Positions 1-12,300 of a DNA stretch of 64,000 nucleotides are shown in pieces. Source of the DNA: Paratinospora sagittata (taxonomy: Eukaryota; Streptophyta; Magnoliopsida; Ranunculales; Menispermaceae); contig JAYMFD010000352.1 of the NCBI GenBank assembly GCA_035771175.1, forward strand, positions 1 through 64,000, in the 5' to 3' direction. The translations under genes and the position numbers were made by a program. Under the pieces are notes generated by a model. It was not told the DNA's origin. It worked only from the letters and a program-made list of their open reading frames with translations, and searched no databases. The stretch's first letter is position 1; the number at the start of each line of letters is the position of its first letter.

Positions 1-2260
1 ACCAGTGCCCTCTCCTTCCATGGACCTCTTATTCCCAATTTCCAAGTTCCAACCTTTCTCTTATATGAATTGGCTCTCGCTTCATCTTTTTAACAAAAAA
101 AAATATTACAACTTTTCAAGAAACTAGTCTCATGTTCTGACACAATAGATCGCTTTTCATTCAGTCATCTCTCAAGTGTACATTACTCTATTGATTTTCA
201 GCTTCTTTTCACGATTTTTGGGCTAATGTTCTTTGTGTAAATTACTCAATTGATTTTAATCTTCTTTTCATGGTTTCTAGGCCAATGTTCTTCTTTTTCT
301 TCTGCCTGCAGGGTTCCAGTATGCAATTCCGACTCCTAAAAACTCTGTTCCTAAGCTATTTAGATTGTCAATCTCTCTTTCCTCACTTATAATAACGGAC
401 TCCTAAAAACGCTGTTCCTAAGCTATTTAGATTGTTAATCTCTCTTTTCTCCTAACTTTTTAATTTTTAAATCCTCCAATATCCCCTCAATAATTATTCG
501 TTTCTCTTTTTTCTCTCTTTCCCTTTTCCTCAGCTCATTCTTTTTCCCCCTTTCTATTTCTCTCTCTTCAATTAATACGCCCTTACCCAGTCTTGTTTGC
601 CCCTGCAGCGTCCCGAACGATCTACATAAGTTGTGTTGCCGACCCTCCATGATTGTGTCCCGAATGCACCAGTGCCCTCTCCTTCCTTGGACCTCTAAAT
701 CCCAACTTCCAAGTTCCAACCTTTCTCTTATATAAATTGGCTCTCGCTTAATATTTTTAACAAAAAAAAATCTTAGCAACTTTTCAAGAAACTAATCTCA
801 TCTTCTGACACTATATATCGCTTTTCATTTAGTCATCTCTAAAGTGTACATTACTCTATTGATTTTCAGCTTCTTTTCACGATCTTTGGGCTAATGTCTT
901 TTGTGTAAATTACTCAATTGATTTTCATCTTCTTTTCATGGTTTTTGGGCCAATGTTCTTCTTTTTCTTCTGCCTGCAAGGTTCAAGTATACAATTCGGA
1001 CTACTAAAAACTCCGTTCCTAAGCTATTTAGATTGTTAATCTCTTTTTCTCCCGTACAATAACATACTCCTAAAAACTCTGTTCCTAAGCTATTTAGATT
1101 GTTAATCCCTCTTTTCTCCCAACTTTTTATTTTTTAAATCCTCCAATATCCCCTCAATAATTATTCATTTCTCTCTTTTCTCTCTTTTCCTTTTCCTCAG
1201 CTCATTCTTTTTCCCCTTTCTATGTCTCTCTCTTCAATTAATACGCCCTAACCCAGTCTTGTTTGCCCCTACAGCTACCCGAACGATCTACATAAGTTGT
1301 GTTGCCGACCCTCCATGATTGTGTCCCGAATGCACCAGTGCTCTCTCCTTCCTTGGACCTCTTAATCCCAACTTCCAAGTTCCAACCTTTCTCTTATATA
1401 AATTGGCTCTTGCTTAATATTTTTAACAATAAAAAATCTTAGCAAATTTTCAAGAAACTAATCTCATCTTCTGACACTATATATCGCTTTTCATTCAGTC
1501 ATCTCTAAAGTGTACATTACTCTATTAATTTTCAGCTTCTTTTCACGATCTTTGAGCTAATGTTTTTTGTGTAAATTACTCAATTGATTTTCATCTTCTT
1601 TTCATGGTTTTTGGGCCAATGTTCTTCTTTTTCTTCTGCCTGCAAGGTTCCAGTATACAATTCGGACTACTAAAAACTCCGTTCCTAAGCTATTTAGATT
1701 GTTAATCTCTCTTTCTCCCGTACAAAAAGATACTCCTAAAAACTCTGTTCCTATGGTATTTAGATTCTTAATCTCTCTTTTCTCCCAACTGTTTAATTTT
1801 TAAATCTTCCAATATCCCCTCAATAATTATTCCTTTCTCTCTTTTCTCTCTTTCCCTTTTCCTCAGCTCATTCTTTTACCCCCTTTCTATTTCTCTCTCT
1901 TCAATTAATATGCCCTAACCAAGTCTTGTTTGCCCTTGCAGCGTCCCGAACGATCTACATTAGTTGTGTTGCCGACCCTCCACGATTGTGTCCCGAATAC
2001 ACCAGTTTCCTCTCCTTCCCTGGACCTCTTAATCCCAACTTCCAAGTTCCAACCTTTCTCTTATATAAATTGGCTCTCGCTTCATCTTTTTAACAAAAAA
2101 AAATCTTACAACTTTTCAAGAAACTAGTCTCATGTTCTGACACTATATATCGCATTTCATTCAGTCATCTCTCAAGTGTACATTACTCTATTGATTTTCA
2201 GCTTCTTTTCACGATTTTTGGGCTAATGTTCTTTGTGTAAATTACTCAATCGCAAAGTCT
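1..2260 (-). repeat. Satellite array, left inverted arm
   Basis: Tandem copies of a roughly 667-bp AT-rich satellite, in the opposite orientation to the large array at 4014-22208. About 3.4 monomers are visible. The landmark that reads GAGGGTCGGCAACACAA on the minus strand recurs near 650, 1316 and 1983, giving periods of 666-667 bp. The array continues beyond the left edge. The inner end stops inside a monomer, after a stretch reading TAAATTACTCAAT. These monomers differ from one another at many positions, more than the central copies of the other arm do, so this arm looks older. No match to 5S or 45S rDNA is apparent. Confidence 0.95.
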
Positions 2261-4013
2261 AATACTGGCTACCAGTTTCGCATGATTATCATTTAAGGCT
2301 CATAACCAAGAAGTTTTTCACTTAAAGAAAGAAAAACTGATTTGAGACAGGAAATAATAAAAAAAACAACTTTTTCTGCAACAATTTCAAAGAGATTTTC
2401 GATACTATTTGATCAACACAAGTATCAGAAAAAAATTATACAATTCAAGACGTTGGGGCACGTAAGCATTTGCCCATTAAAATTATTATTATTTTTTTAA
2501 CAAGGGTATTACAGAGATGGTAAGAATGAGTATTTAGAGTAATTCAAAAATGGAAAATTTAAGATTTAACTAGATCTATGAGTTTAATAATATTGGAAAA
2601 TTTAAAATGTTCAGTTAGGGAGATTAAAATATATAAAGTGAACACTTTTCTGAAAGTGATAACAAATTTTGTTTATGATTATCCCAATAAACTTGGTTTT
2701 TATGAAGCATTTGGCAAATTACTAATTATAAAATAAAATAAAACCTATGTAAAAAAACTGAAGAGACAAAGCATATTAAGATCTTGGGTGAGCTTAAAAA
2801 TAAATTACAAATCTTCATGACAGATTAGAACACCTAATAGCTTCTATCCCGAAAAAATGCCCAAGCCGTTCTTCTTCTTTGTCGTTGTTCCAAAACTTTC
2901 TTCCCCACCCCACCAAGCTGGCATCTTTTCAATACCTAGTGAGAATTAAATGCCTCTTATAGACACCATTTTGCCCAAGATCTGAAGTTAGAAGAACAAT
3001 CTCATAAAACAAAGAAATAATCAAAACCCATGTGAAAAAAAGAGGCAGAGCATATATTGAGAGAAATAAGAGATCTGAATCCACAAGAACAATTCCATAA
3101 AACCAAAAATAACATCAAAACCATGTAAAAAAAATTGTAGAGGAAGAACATATGTTGAGAGAAATAAGATATCTGAATCCACAAAAACAATCCCATCAAG
3201 CCAAGAAATCATCAAAACCCATGTAAAATACTAAAGAGACAGAGTAGATGAAGATCATGGGCAAACTTAAAAATAAATTACAAACCTTTGAAGACCCGCA
3301 AACCTGAAATGAAGAGGTCGCGGCTGAGGCTCAACACTTGACATCTTTTCCTTTCACAACCTAATCTTCTTCATCTTTAGGCACCTATCAAGACCTGCTG
3401 TTCCCCTGCCTTATGCTTGTACATACCTCTCTACTTGCAAACACAACATAAAAACCAAAACTCACCAAAGATGAAAACAAAAGAAAAGGAAGAAAAAATT
3501 TAAAAAAAAATTATTCCATTCAAGAAATAGCCATAAAAGGCCAAAAAAAATAAAAAAAATTATGGTTCCTAATTTTTAGTTGATGTTACCAATAGCTGTA
3601 AATGAGCATGCTTGTACACTCCTCTCTACCTGCAAACACGACAAAACAATTAAAAAAAACCCAAAACCCACAAAAGCTGAATCGAAAAGAAAAAGTAGAA
3701 AACTTAGGAAAAAATATTCCATTCAAGAAATAGCCCATAAAAGGAAAAAAAATCCAAAAAAACAATGTGGTTTCTGATTTTCAGTTGAGGTTTCCAATTC
3801 TAAGAAGACCCATGTAAATTTTTTTTAAAAAAAAGGAGTAAAGTATTAATACCTGCATCGTTGGAAATGGACACAAGCCCTTTAGATCTAAATCAAAATC
3901 GATAAAAAAAAATAGTAACATTAATCACCCAAGTATTTATTCAAGCCCACTTGGACCCCAGTAAAACTTAAAGGTTGGGATTGTAGACCAAGTATCGGAA
4001 GGCCTACATAGTT
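2261..4013. other. Spacer between inverted satellite arms, no gene
   Basis: AT-rich sequence unlike the satellite. It holds degenerate tandem repeats of about 98 bp: blocks near 2735, 3010, 3110 and 3208 share the core AATCAAAACCCATGTAAA and an 'agagacagag' or 'gaggaagaac' tail. It also holds an imperfect duplication with an offset of about 195 bp: blocks near 3413 and 3608 both contain ATGCTTGTAC followed by CCTCTCTAC. Short open frames here are interrupted and low in complexity. I recognise no gene, retroelement domain or RNA in it. Confidence 0.7.
2735..3300. repeat. Degenerate ~98-bp tandem repeats in spacer
   Basis: Three to four imperfect copies, each with an 'atcaaaacccatgt' core and then a purine-rich stretch. 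The two middle copies also share 'gagagaaataag' and 'tctgaatccacaa'. The first and last copies share 'gggcaaacttaaaaataaa' or a close variant. They are a local minisatellite unrelated to the flanking satellite. Confidence 0.6.
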
Positions 4014-7000
4014 ACCGAATTGTATACTGGAACCTTGGAGGCAGAAGAAAAAGAAGAACATTGGCCCAAAAACTGTGAAAAGAAGATGAAAATCAATTGT
4101 ACACAAAGAACATTACCCAAAAATAGTGAAAAGAAGCTCAAAATCAATAGAGTAATTTAAACTTTAGAGATGACTGAATGAAAAGCCATATATAGTGTCA
4201 GAAGATGAGATTAGTTTCTTGAAAAGTTGCTAGGATTTTTTTTTGTTAAAAAGATGAAGCGAGAGCATATTTATATAAGAGAAAGGTTGGAACTTGGAAG
4301 TTGGGATTAAGAGGTCCAAGGAAGGAGAGGGCACTGGTGCGTTCGGGACACAATCATGGAGGGTCGGCAACACAAGTTATGTAGACCGTTCGGGACGCTG
4401 CAGGATGCTGCAGGGGCAAACAAGACTGGGTAAGGGCGTATTAATTGAAGAGAGAGAAATAGAAAGGGGGAAGAAGAATGAGCTGAGGAAAAGGGAAAGA
4501 AAGAAAAGAGAGAAAGGAATTATTATTGAGGGGACATTGGAGGATCTAAAAATTTAAAAGTTGGGAGAAAAGAGAGATTAACAATCTAAATAGCTTAGGA
4601 ACAGAGTTTTTAGGAGTCTGTTATTATATGGGAGAAAAGAGAGATTAACAATCTAAATAGCTTAGGAATAGTGTTTTTAGGAGTCCGAATTGTATACTGG
4701 AACGCTGCAGGCAGAAGAAAAAGAAGAACATTGACCCAAAAACCGTGAAAGGAAGATGAAAATCAATTGAGTAATTTACACAAAGAACATTAGCCCGAAA
4801 ATCGTGAAAAGAAGCTGAAAATCAATAGAGTAATTTAGACTTTAGAGATGACTGAATGAAAAGCGATATATAGTGTCAGAAGATGAGATTAGTTTCTTGA
4901 AAAGTTGCTAAGATTTTTTTTGGTTAAAAAGATGAAGCGATAGCTAATTTATATAAGAGAAAGGTTGGAACTTGGAAATTGGGATTAAGAGGTCCAAGGA
5001 AGGAGAGGGCACTGGTGCATTCGGGACACAATCATGGAGGGTCGGCAACACAACTTATGTAGATCGTTCGGGACGCTGCAGGGGCAAACAAGACTGGGTA
5101 AGGGCGTATCAATTAAAGAGAGAGAAATAGAAAGGGCGAAAAAGAATGAGCCGAGGAAAAGGGAAAGTGAGAAAAGAGAGAAATGAATAATTATTGAGGG
5201 GATATTGGACGATTTAAAAGTTAAAAAGTTGGGAGAAAAGAGAGATTGACAATCTAAATAACTTAGGAACAGAGTTTTTAACAGTCCGAATTGTATAATG
5301 GAACCCTGCAGGCAGAAGAAAAAGTAGAACATTGGCCCAAAAACCGTGAAAAGAAGATGAAAATCAATTGAGTAATTTACACAAAGAACATTAGCCCAAA
5401 AATCGTGAAAAGAAGCTGAAAATCAATAGCGTAATTTACACTTTAGAGATGACTAAATGAAAAGCGATATATAGTGTCAGAAGATCGGATTAGTTTCTGG
5501 AAAAGTTGCTAAGATTTTTTTTTGTTAAAAATATTAAGCGAGAGCCAATTTATATAAGAGAAAGGTTGGAACTTGGAAGTTGGGATTAAGAGGTCCAAGG
5601 AAGGAGAGGGCACTGGTGCGTTCGGGAGACAATCATGGAGGGTCGGCAACACAAGTTATGTAGACAGTTCCGGACGCTGCAGGATGCTGCAGGGGCAAAC
5701 AAGACTTGGTAAGGGCGTATTAATTGAAGAGAGAAAAATAGAAAGGGGGAAGAAGAATGAGCTGAGGAAAACGGAAAGAGAGAAAAGAGAGAAAGGAATA
5801 ATTATTGAGGGCATATTGGAGGATTTAAAAATTAAAAAGTTGGGAGAAAAGAGAGATTAACAATCGAAATAGCTTAGGAACAGAGTTTTTAGGAGTATCT
5901 TATTGTACGGGAGAAAGAGAGATTAACAATCTAAATAGCTTAGGAACGGAGTTTTTAGGAGTCCGAATTGTATACTGGAACCCTGCAGGAAGAAGAAAAA
6001 GAAGAACATTGGCCCAAAAATAGCGAAAAGAAGATGAAAATCAATTAAGTAATTTACACAAAGAACATTAGCCGAAAAATCGTGAAAAGAAGCTGAAAAT
6101 CAATAGAGTAATTTACACTTTAGTGATGACTGAATGAAAAGCGATATATAGGGTCAGAAGATGAGATTAGTTTCTTGAAAAGTTTCTTAGATTTTTTTTT
6201 GTTAAAAAGATGAAGCGAGAGCCAATTTATATAAGAGAAAGGTTGGAACTTGGAAGTTGGGATTAAGAGGTCCAAGGAAGGAGAGGGCATTGGTGCATTC
6301 GGGACACAATCATGGAGGGCCGGCAACACAACTTATGTAAACCGTTCGGGATGCTGCAGGGGCAAACAAGACTGGGTAAGGGCGTCTTAATTGAAGAGAG
6401 AGAAATAGAAAAGGGGAAGAAGAATGAGCTGAGGAAAAGGAAAAGAGAGAAAAGAGAGAAAGGAATAATTTTTGAGGGGATATTGGAGGATTTAAAAACT
6501 AAAAAGTTGGGGGAAAAGAGAGATTAACAATCTAAATAGCTTAAGAACAAAGTATTTAGGAGTATGTTATTGTACGGGAGAAAGAGAGATTAACAATCTA
6601 AATAGCTTTGGAACGGAGTTCTTAGGAGTCCGAATTGTATACTAGAACCCTGCAGGCAGAGGAAAAAGAAGAACAATTTCCCGAAAAAAGTGAAAAGAAG
6701 ATGAAAATCAATTGAGTAATTTACACTTTAGAGATGACTGAATGAAAAGCGATATATAGTGTCTGAAGATGAGATTAGTTTCTTGAAAAGTTGCTAAGAT
6801 TTTTTTTTGTTAAAAGATGAAGCGAGAGCCAATTTATATAAGACAAAGGTTGGAATTTGGAAGTTGGGATTAAGAGGTCCAAGGAAGGAGAGGGCATTGG
6901 TGCATTCGGGACACAATCATGGAGGGTCGGCAACACAACTTTTGTTGATCGTTCGGGACGCTGCAGGGGCAAACAAGACTGGGTCAGGGCGTATTAATTG

Positions 7001-10000
7001 AAGAGAGAGAAATAGAAAGGGCGAAGAAGAATGAGCTGAGGAAAAGGGAAAGAGAGAAAAGAGAGACAGGAATAATTATTGAGGGGATATTGGAGGATTT
7101 AAAAATTAAAAAGTTGGGAGAAAAGAGAGATTAACAATCTAAATAGCTTAGGAACAGAGTTGTTAGGAGTCCGAATTGTATACTGGAACCCTGCAGGCAG
7201 AAGAAAAAGAAGAACATTGGCGTAGAAACCATGAAAAGATGATGAAAATCAATTGAGTAATTTACACAAAGAACATTAGCCCAAAAATCGTGAAAAGAAG
7301 CTGATAATCAATAGAGTAATTTGCACTTTAGAAATGACTGAATGAAAAGCGATATATAGGGTCAGAAGATGAGATTAGTTTCTTGAAAAGTTGCTAAGAT
7401 TTTTTTTTGTTAAAAAGATGAAGCGAGAGCCAATTTATATAAGAGAAAGGTTGGAACTTGGAAGTTGGGATTAAGAGGTCCAAGGAAGGAGAGGGCACTG
7501 GTGCATTCGGGACACAATCATGGAGGGTCGGCAACACAACTTTTGTTGATCGTTCGGGATGCTGCAGGGGGAAACAAGACTGGGTAAGGGCGTATTAATT
7601 GGAGAGAGAAAAATAAAAAGGGGGAAGAAGAATGAGCTGAGGAAAAGGGAAAGAGAGAAAAGATAGAAAGGAATAATTATTGAGGGGATATTGGAGGATT
7701 TAAAAATTAAAAAGTTGGGAGAAAAGAGAGATTAACAATCTAAATAGCTTAGGAAGAGAGTTTTTAGGAGTATGTTATTGTACGGGAGAAAAGAGAGATT
7801 AACAATCTAAATAGCTTTGGAATGGAGTTTTTAGGAGTCTGAATTGTATACTGGAACCCTGCGGGCAGAAGAAACAGTAGAACATTGGCCCAAAAACCGT
7901 GATAAGAAGATGAAAATCAATTGAGTAATTTACACAAAGAACATTAGCCCAAAAATCGTGAAAAGAAGCTGAAAATCAATAGGGTAATTTACACTTTAGA
8001 GATGACTGAATGAAAAGCGATATATAGTGTCAGAAGATGAGATTAGTTTCTTGAAAAGTTGCTAAGATTTTTTTTTGTTAAAAAGATGAAGCGAGAGCCA
8101 ATTTATATAAGAGAAAGGTTGGAACTTGGAAGTTGGGATTAAGAGGTCCAAGGAAGGAGAGGGCACTGGTGCATTCGGGACACAATCATGGAGGGTCGGC
8201 AACACAACTTTTGTAGATCGTTCGGGACGCTGCAGGGGCAAACAAGACTGGGTAAGGGCGTATTAATTGAAGAGAGAGAAATAAAAAGGGGGAAGAAGAA
8301 TGAGCTGAGGAAAAGGGAAAGAGAGAAAAGGGAGAAATCCATAATTATTGAGGGGATATTGGTGGATTTAAAAATTAAAAAGTTGGGTGAAAAGAGAGAT
8401 TAACAATCTAAATAGCTTAGGAACAGAGTTTTTAGGAGTATGTTATTATACGGGAGAAAAGAGAGATTAACAATCTAAATAGCTTTGGAACGGAGTTTTT
8501 AGGAGTCTGAATTGTATACTAGAACCCTGCAAGCAGAAGAAACAGAAGAACATTGGCCCAAAAACCGTGAAAAGAAGATGAAAATCAATTGAGTAATTCA
8601 CACAAAGAACATTAGCCCAAAAATTGTGAAAAGAAGCTGAAAATCAATAGAGTAATTTGCACTTTAGAAATGACTGAATGAAAAGTGATATATAGGGTCA
8701 GAAGATGAGATTAGTTTCTTGAAAAGTTGCTAAGATTTTTTTTTGTTAAAAAGATGAAGCGAGAGCCAATTTATATAAGAGAAAGGTTGGAACTTGGAAG
8801 TTGGGATTAAGAGGTCCAAGGAAGGAGAGGGTACTGGTGCATTCGGGACACAATCATGGGGGGTCGGCAACACAACTTTTGTTGATCGTTCGGGACGCTG
8901 CAGGGGGAAACAAGACTGGGTAAGGGCGTATTAATTGGAGAGAGAAAAATAAAAAGGGGGAAGAAGAATGAGCTGAGGAAAAGGGAAAGAGAGAAAAGAT
9001 AGAAAGGAATAATTATTGAGGGGATATTGGAGGATTTAAAAATTAAAAAGTTGGGAGAAAATAGAGATTAACAATCTAAATAGCTTAGGAAGAGAGTTTT
9101 TAGGAGTATGTTATTGTACGGGAGAAAAGAGAGATTAACAATCTAAATAGCTTTGGAATGGAGTTTTTAGGAGTCTGAATTGTATACTGGAACCCTGCAG
9201 GCAGAAGAAACAGAAGAACATTGGCCCAAAAACCGTGATAAGAAGATGAAAATCAATTGAGTAATTTACACAAAGAACATTAGCCCAAAAATCGTGAAAA
9301 GAAGCTGAAAATCAATAGGGTAATTTACACTTTAGAGATGACTGAATGAAAAGCGATATATAGTGTCAGAAGATGAGATTAGTTTCTTGAAAAGTTGCTA
9401 AGATTTTTTTTTGTTAAAAAGATGAAGCGAGAGCCAATTTATATAAGAGAAAGGTTGGAACTTGGAAGTTGGGATTAAGAGGTCCAAGGAAGGAGAGGGC
9501 ACTGGTGCGTTCGGGACACAATCATGGAGGGTCGGCAACACAACTTTTGTAGATCGTTCGGGACGCTGCAGGGGCAAACAAGACTGGGTAAGGGCGTATT
9601 AATTGAAGAGAGAGAAATAAAAAGGGGGAAGAAGAATGAGCTGAGGAAAAGGGAAAGAGAGAAAAGGGAGAAATCCATAATTATTGAGGGGATATTGGTG
9701 GATTTAAAAATTAAAAAGTTGGGAGAAAAGAGAGATTAACAATCTAAATAGCTTAGGAACAGAGTTTTTAGGAGTATGTTATTGTACGGGAGAAAAGAGA
9801 GATTAACAATCTAAATAGCTTTGGAACGGAGTTTTTAGGAGTCTGAATTGTATACTGGAACCCTGCAAGCAGAAGAAACAGAAGAACATTGGCCCAAAAA
9901 CCGTGAAAAGAAGATGAAAATCAATTGAGTAATTCACACAAAGAACATTAGCCCAAAAATCATGAAAAGAAGCTGAAAATCAATAGAGTAATTTACACTT

Positions 10001-10105
10001 TAGAGATGACTGAATGAAAAGCGATATATAGTGTCAGAAGATGAGATTAGTTTCTTGAAAAGTTGCTAAGATTTTTTTCTGTTAAAAAGATGAAGCGAGA
10101 GCCAA

Positions 10106-10115
10106 TTTATATAAG
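10106..10115 (+). promoter_or_regulatory. TATA-like box in satellite monomer (representative)
   Basis: TTTATATAAG, preceded by GCCAA, lies 77 bp upstream of the ATG of the recurring 71-codon frame. The same box is present at the equivalent place in nearly every monomer of both arms; the copy at 60-70 has a substitution. It is TATA-like by sequence only. Nothing in the window shows that it is used. Confidence 0.35.
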
Positions 10116-10191
10116 AGAAAGGTTGGAACTTGGAAGTTGGGATTAAGAGGTCCAAGGAAGGAGAGGGCACTGGTGCATTCGGGACACAATC

Positions 10192-10407
10192 ATGGAGGGT
10201 CGGCAACACAACTTATGTAGATCGTTCGGGACGCTGCAGGGGCAAACAAGACTGGGTCAGGGCGTATTAATTGAAGAGAGAGAAATAGAAAGGGCGAAGA
10301 AGAATGAGCTGAGGAAAAGGGAAAGAGAGAAAAGAGAGACAGGAATAATTATTGAGGGGATATTGGAGGATTTAAAAATTAAAAAGTTGGGAGAAAAGAG
10401 AGATTAA
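10192..10407 (+). other. Recurring 71-codon satellite frame (representative)
   Basis: An ATG frame beginning MEGRQHN, rich in Lys, Arg and Glu and ending LGEKRD, is open in about three quarters of the plus-arm monomers. Examples start at 6312, 8188, 9524, 10793, 11460, 12735, 14071, 14739, 15340, 16007, 18550, 19217 and 21761; two more (12067, 16614) stop seven codons early, as does 19824. Monomers at 6918, 7519, 8855, 13402, 17216, 20426 and 21093 carry TGTTGA instead of TGTAGA and stop at codon 10. The copy at 17883 has lost the ATG (TTG). Differences between copies are often amino-acid-changing. I think this is a by-product of repeat identity rather than a gene. It matches no protein family I know. 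Confidence 0.25.
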
Positions 10408-12300
10408 CAATCTAAATAGCTTAGGAACGGAGTTTTTAGGAGTCCGAATTGTATACTGGAACCCTGCAGGAAGAAGAAAAAGAAGAACATTGGCCCAAAA
10501 ATAGCGAAAAGAAGATGAAAATCAATTAAGTAATTTACACAAAGAACATTAGCCGAAAAATCGTGAAAAGAAGCTGAAAATCAATAGAGTAATTTACACT
10601 TTAGTGATGACTGAATGAAAAGCGATATATAGGGTCAGAAGATGAGATTAGTTTCTTGAAAAGTTGCTAAGATTTTTTTTTGTTAAAAAGATGAAGCGAG
10701 AGCCAATTTATATAAGAGAAAGGTTGGAACTTGGAAGTTGGGATTAAGAGGTCCAAGGAAGGAGAGGGCATTGGTGCATTCGGGACACAATCATGGAGGG
10801 CCGGCAACACAACTTATGTAAACCGTTTGGGATGCTGCAGGGGCAAACAAGACTGGGTAAGGGCGTCTTAATTGAAGAGAGAGAAATAGAAAAGGGGAAG
10901 AAGAATGAGCTGAGGAAAAGGAAAAGAGAGAAAAGAGAGAAAGGAATAATTTTTGAGGGGATATTGGAGGATTTAAAAACTAAAAAGTTGGGGGAAAAGA
11001 GAGATTAACAATCTAAATAGCTTAGGAACAAAGTTTTTAGGAGTATGTTATTGTACGGGAGAAAGAGAGACTGACAATCTGAATAGCTTAGGAACGGAGT
11101 TTTTAGGAGTCTGAATTGTATACTGGAACCCTGCAGGCAGAAGAAAAAGAAAAACATTGGCCCAAAAACCAAGAAAAGAAGATGAAAATCAATTGAGTAA
11201 TTTAGACAGAGAACATTAGCCCAAAAATCGTGAAAAGAAGCTGAAAATCAATAGGGTAATTTACACTTTAGAGATGACTGAGTGAAAAGCGATGTAGAGG
11301 GTCAGAAGATGAGATTAGTTTCTTGAAAAGTTGCTCAGATTTTTTTTTGTTAAAAAGATGAAGCGAGAGCCAATTTATATTATAGAAAGGTCGGAACTTG
11401 GAAGTTGGGATTAAGAGGTCCAAGGAAGGAGAGGGCATTGGTGCATTCGGGACACAATCATGGAGGGCCGGCAACACAACTTATGTAGACCGTTCGGGAC
11501 GCTGCAGGGGCAAACAAGGCTGGGTAAGGGCGTCTTAATTGAAGAGAGAGAAATAGAAAAGGGGAAGAAGAATGAGCTGAGGAAAAGGGAAAGTGAGAAA
11601 AGAGAGAAAGGAATAATTTTTGAGGGGATATTGGAGGATTTAAAAACTAAAAAGTTGGGGGAAAAGAGAGATTAACAATCTAAATAGCTTAGGAACAGAG
11701 TTTTTAGGAGTATGTTATTGTACGGGAGAAAGAGAGATTAAAAATCTAAATAGCTTTGGAACGGAGTTCTTAGGAGTCCGAATTGTATACTAGAACCCTG
11801 CAGGCAGAGGAAAAAGAAGAACAATTTCCCGAAAAAAGTGAAAAGAACCTGAAAATCAATAGAGTAATTTACACTTTAGAGATGACTGAATGAAAAGCGA
11901 TATATAGTGTCTGAAGATGTGATTAGTTTGTTGAAAAGTTGCTAAGATTTTTTTTTGTTAAAAGATGAAGCGAGAGCCAATTTATATAAGACAAAGGTTG
12001 GAATTTGGAAGTTGGGATTAAGAGGTCCAAGGAAGGAGAGGGCATTGGTGCATTCGGGACACAATCATGGAGGGTCGGCAACACAACTTTTGTAGATCGT
12101 TCGGGACGCTGCAGGGGCAAACAAGACTGGGTCAGGGCGTATTAATTGAAGAGAGAGAAATAGAAAGGGCGAAGAAGAATGAGCTGAGGAAAAGGGAAAG
12201 AGAGAAAAGAGAGACAGGAATAATTATTGAGGGGATATTGGAGGATTTAAAAATTAAATAGTTGGGAGAAAAGAGAGATTAACAATCTAAATAGCTTAGG

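Larger units (their letters stand above)
7754..12300 (+). repeat. Higher-order satellite block, copy 1
   Basis: A seven-monomer segment of 4547 bp repeated directly at 12301-16847. Monomer landmarks and lengths repeat in the same order (669/667/669/668/601/667/607 classes). The few differences I noticed include one base near 7879, and a variant near 11848-11865 and 11930 not present in copy 2. The near-identity implies a recent single amplification event. Confidence 0.92.

Noticed and set aside
8139..8342. Minus-strand frame reading MDFSLFSLSLFLSS as a membrane protein
   Set aside because: It is the antisense shadow of the purine-rich satellite segment, and its apparent hydrophobicity comes from TCT/CTT runs.
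8188..8403. The 71-codon MEGRQHN frame as a real multi-copy gene
   Set aside because: It recurs only because the satellite recurs. Many copies carry a stop at codon 10 or lack the ATG, and changes between copies are often amino-acid-altering.
10100..10130. TATATAAGAGAAAGG as an RNA polymerase I promoter, making the satellite an rDNA spacer
   Set aside because: The similarity to the plant rDNA initiation box is weak (no G-run) and no rRNA gene or other spacer hallmark is seen.
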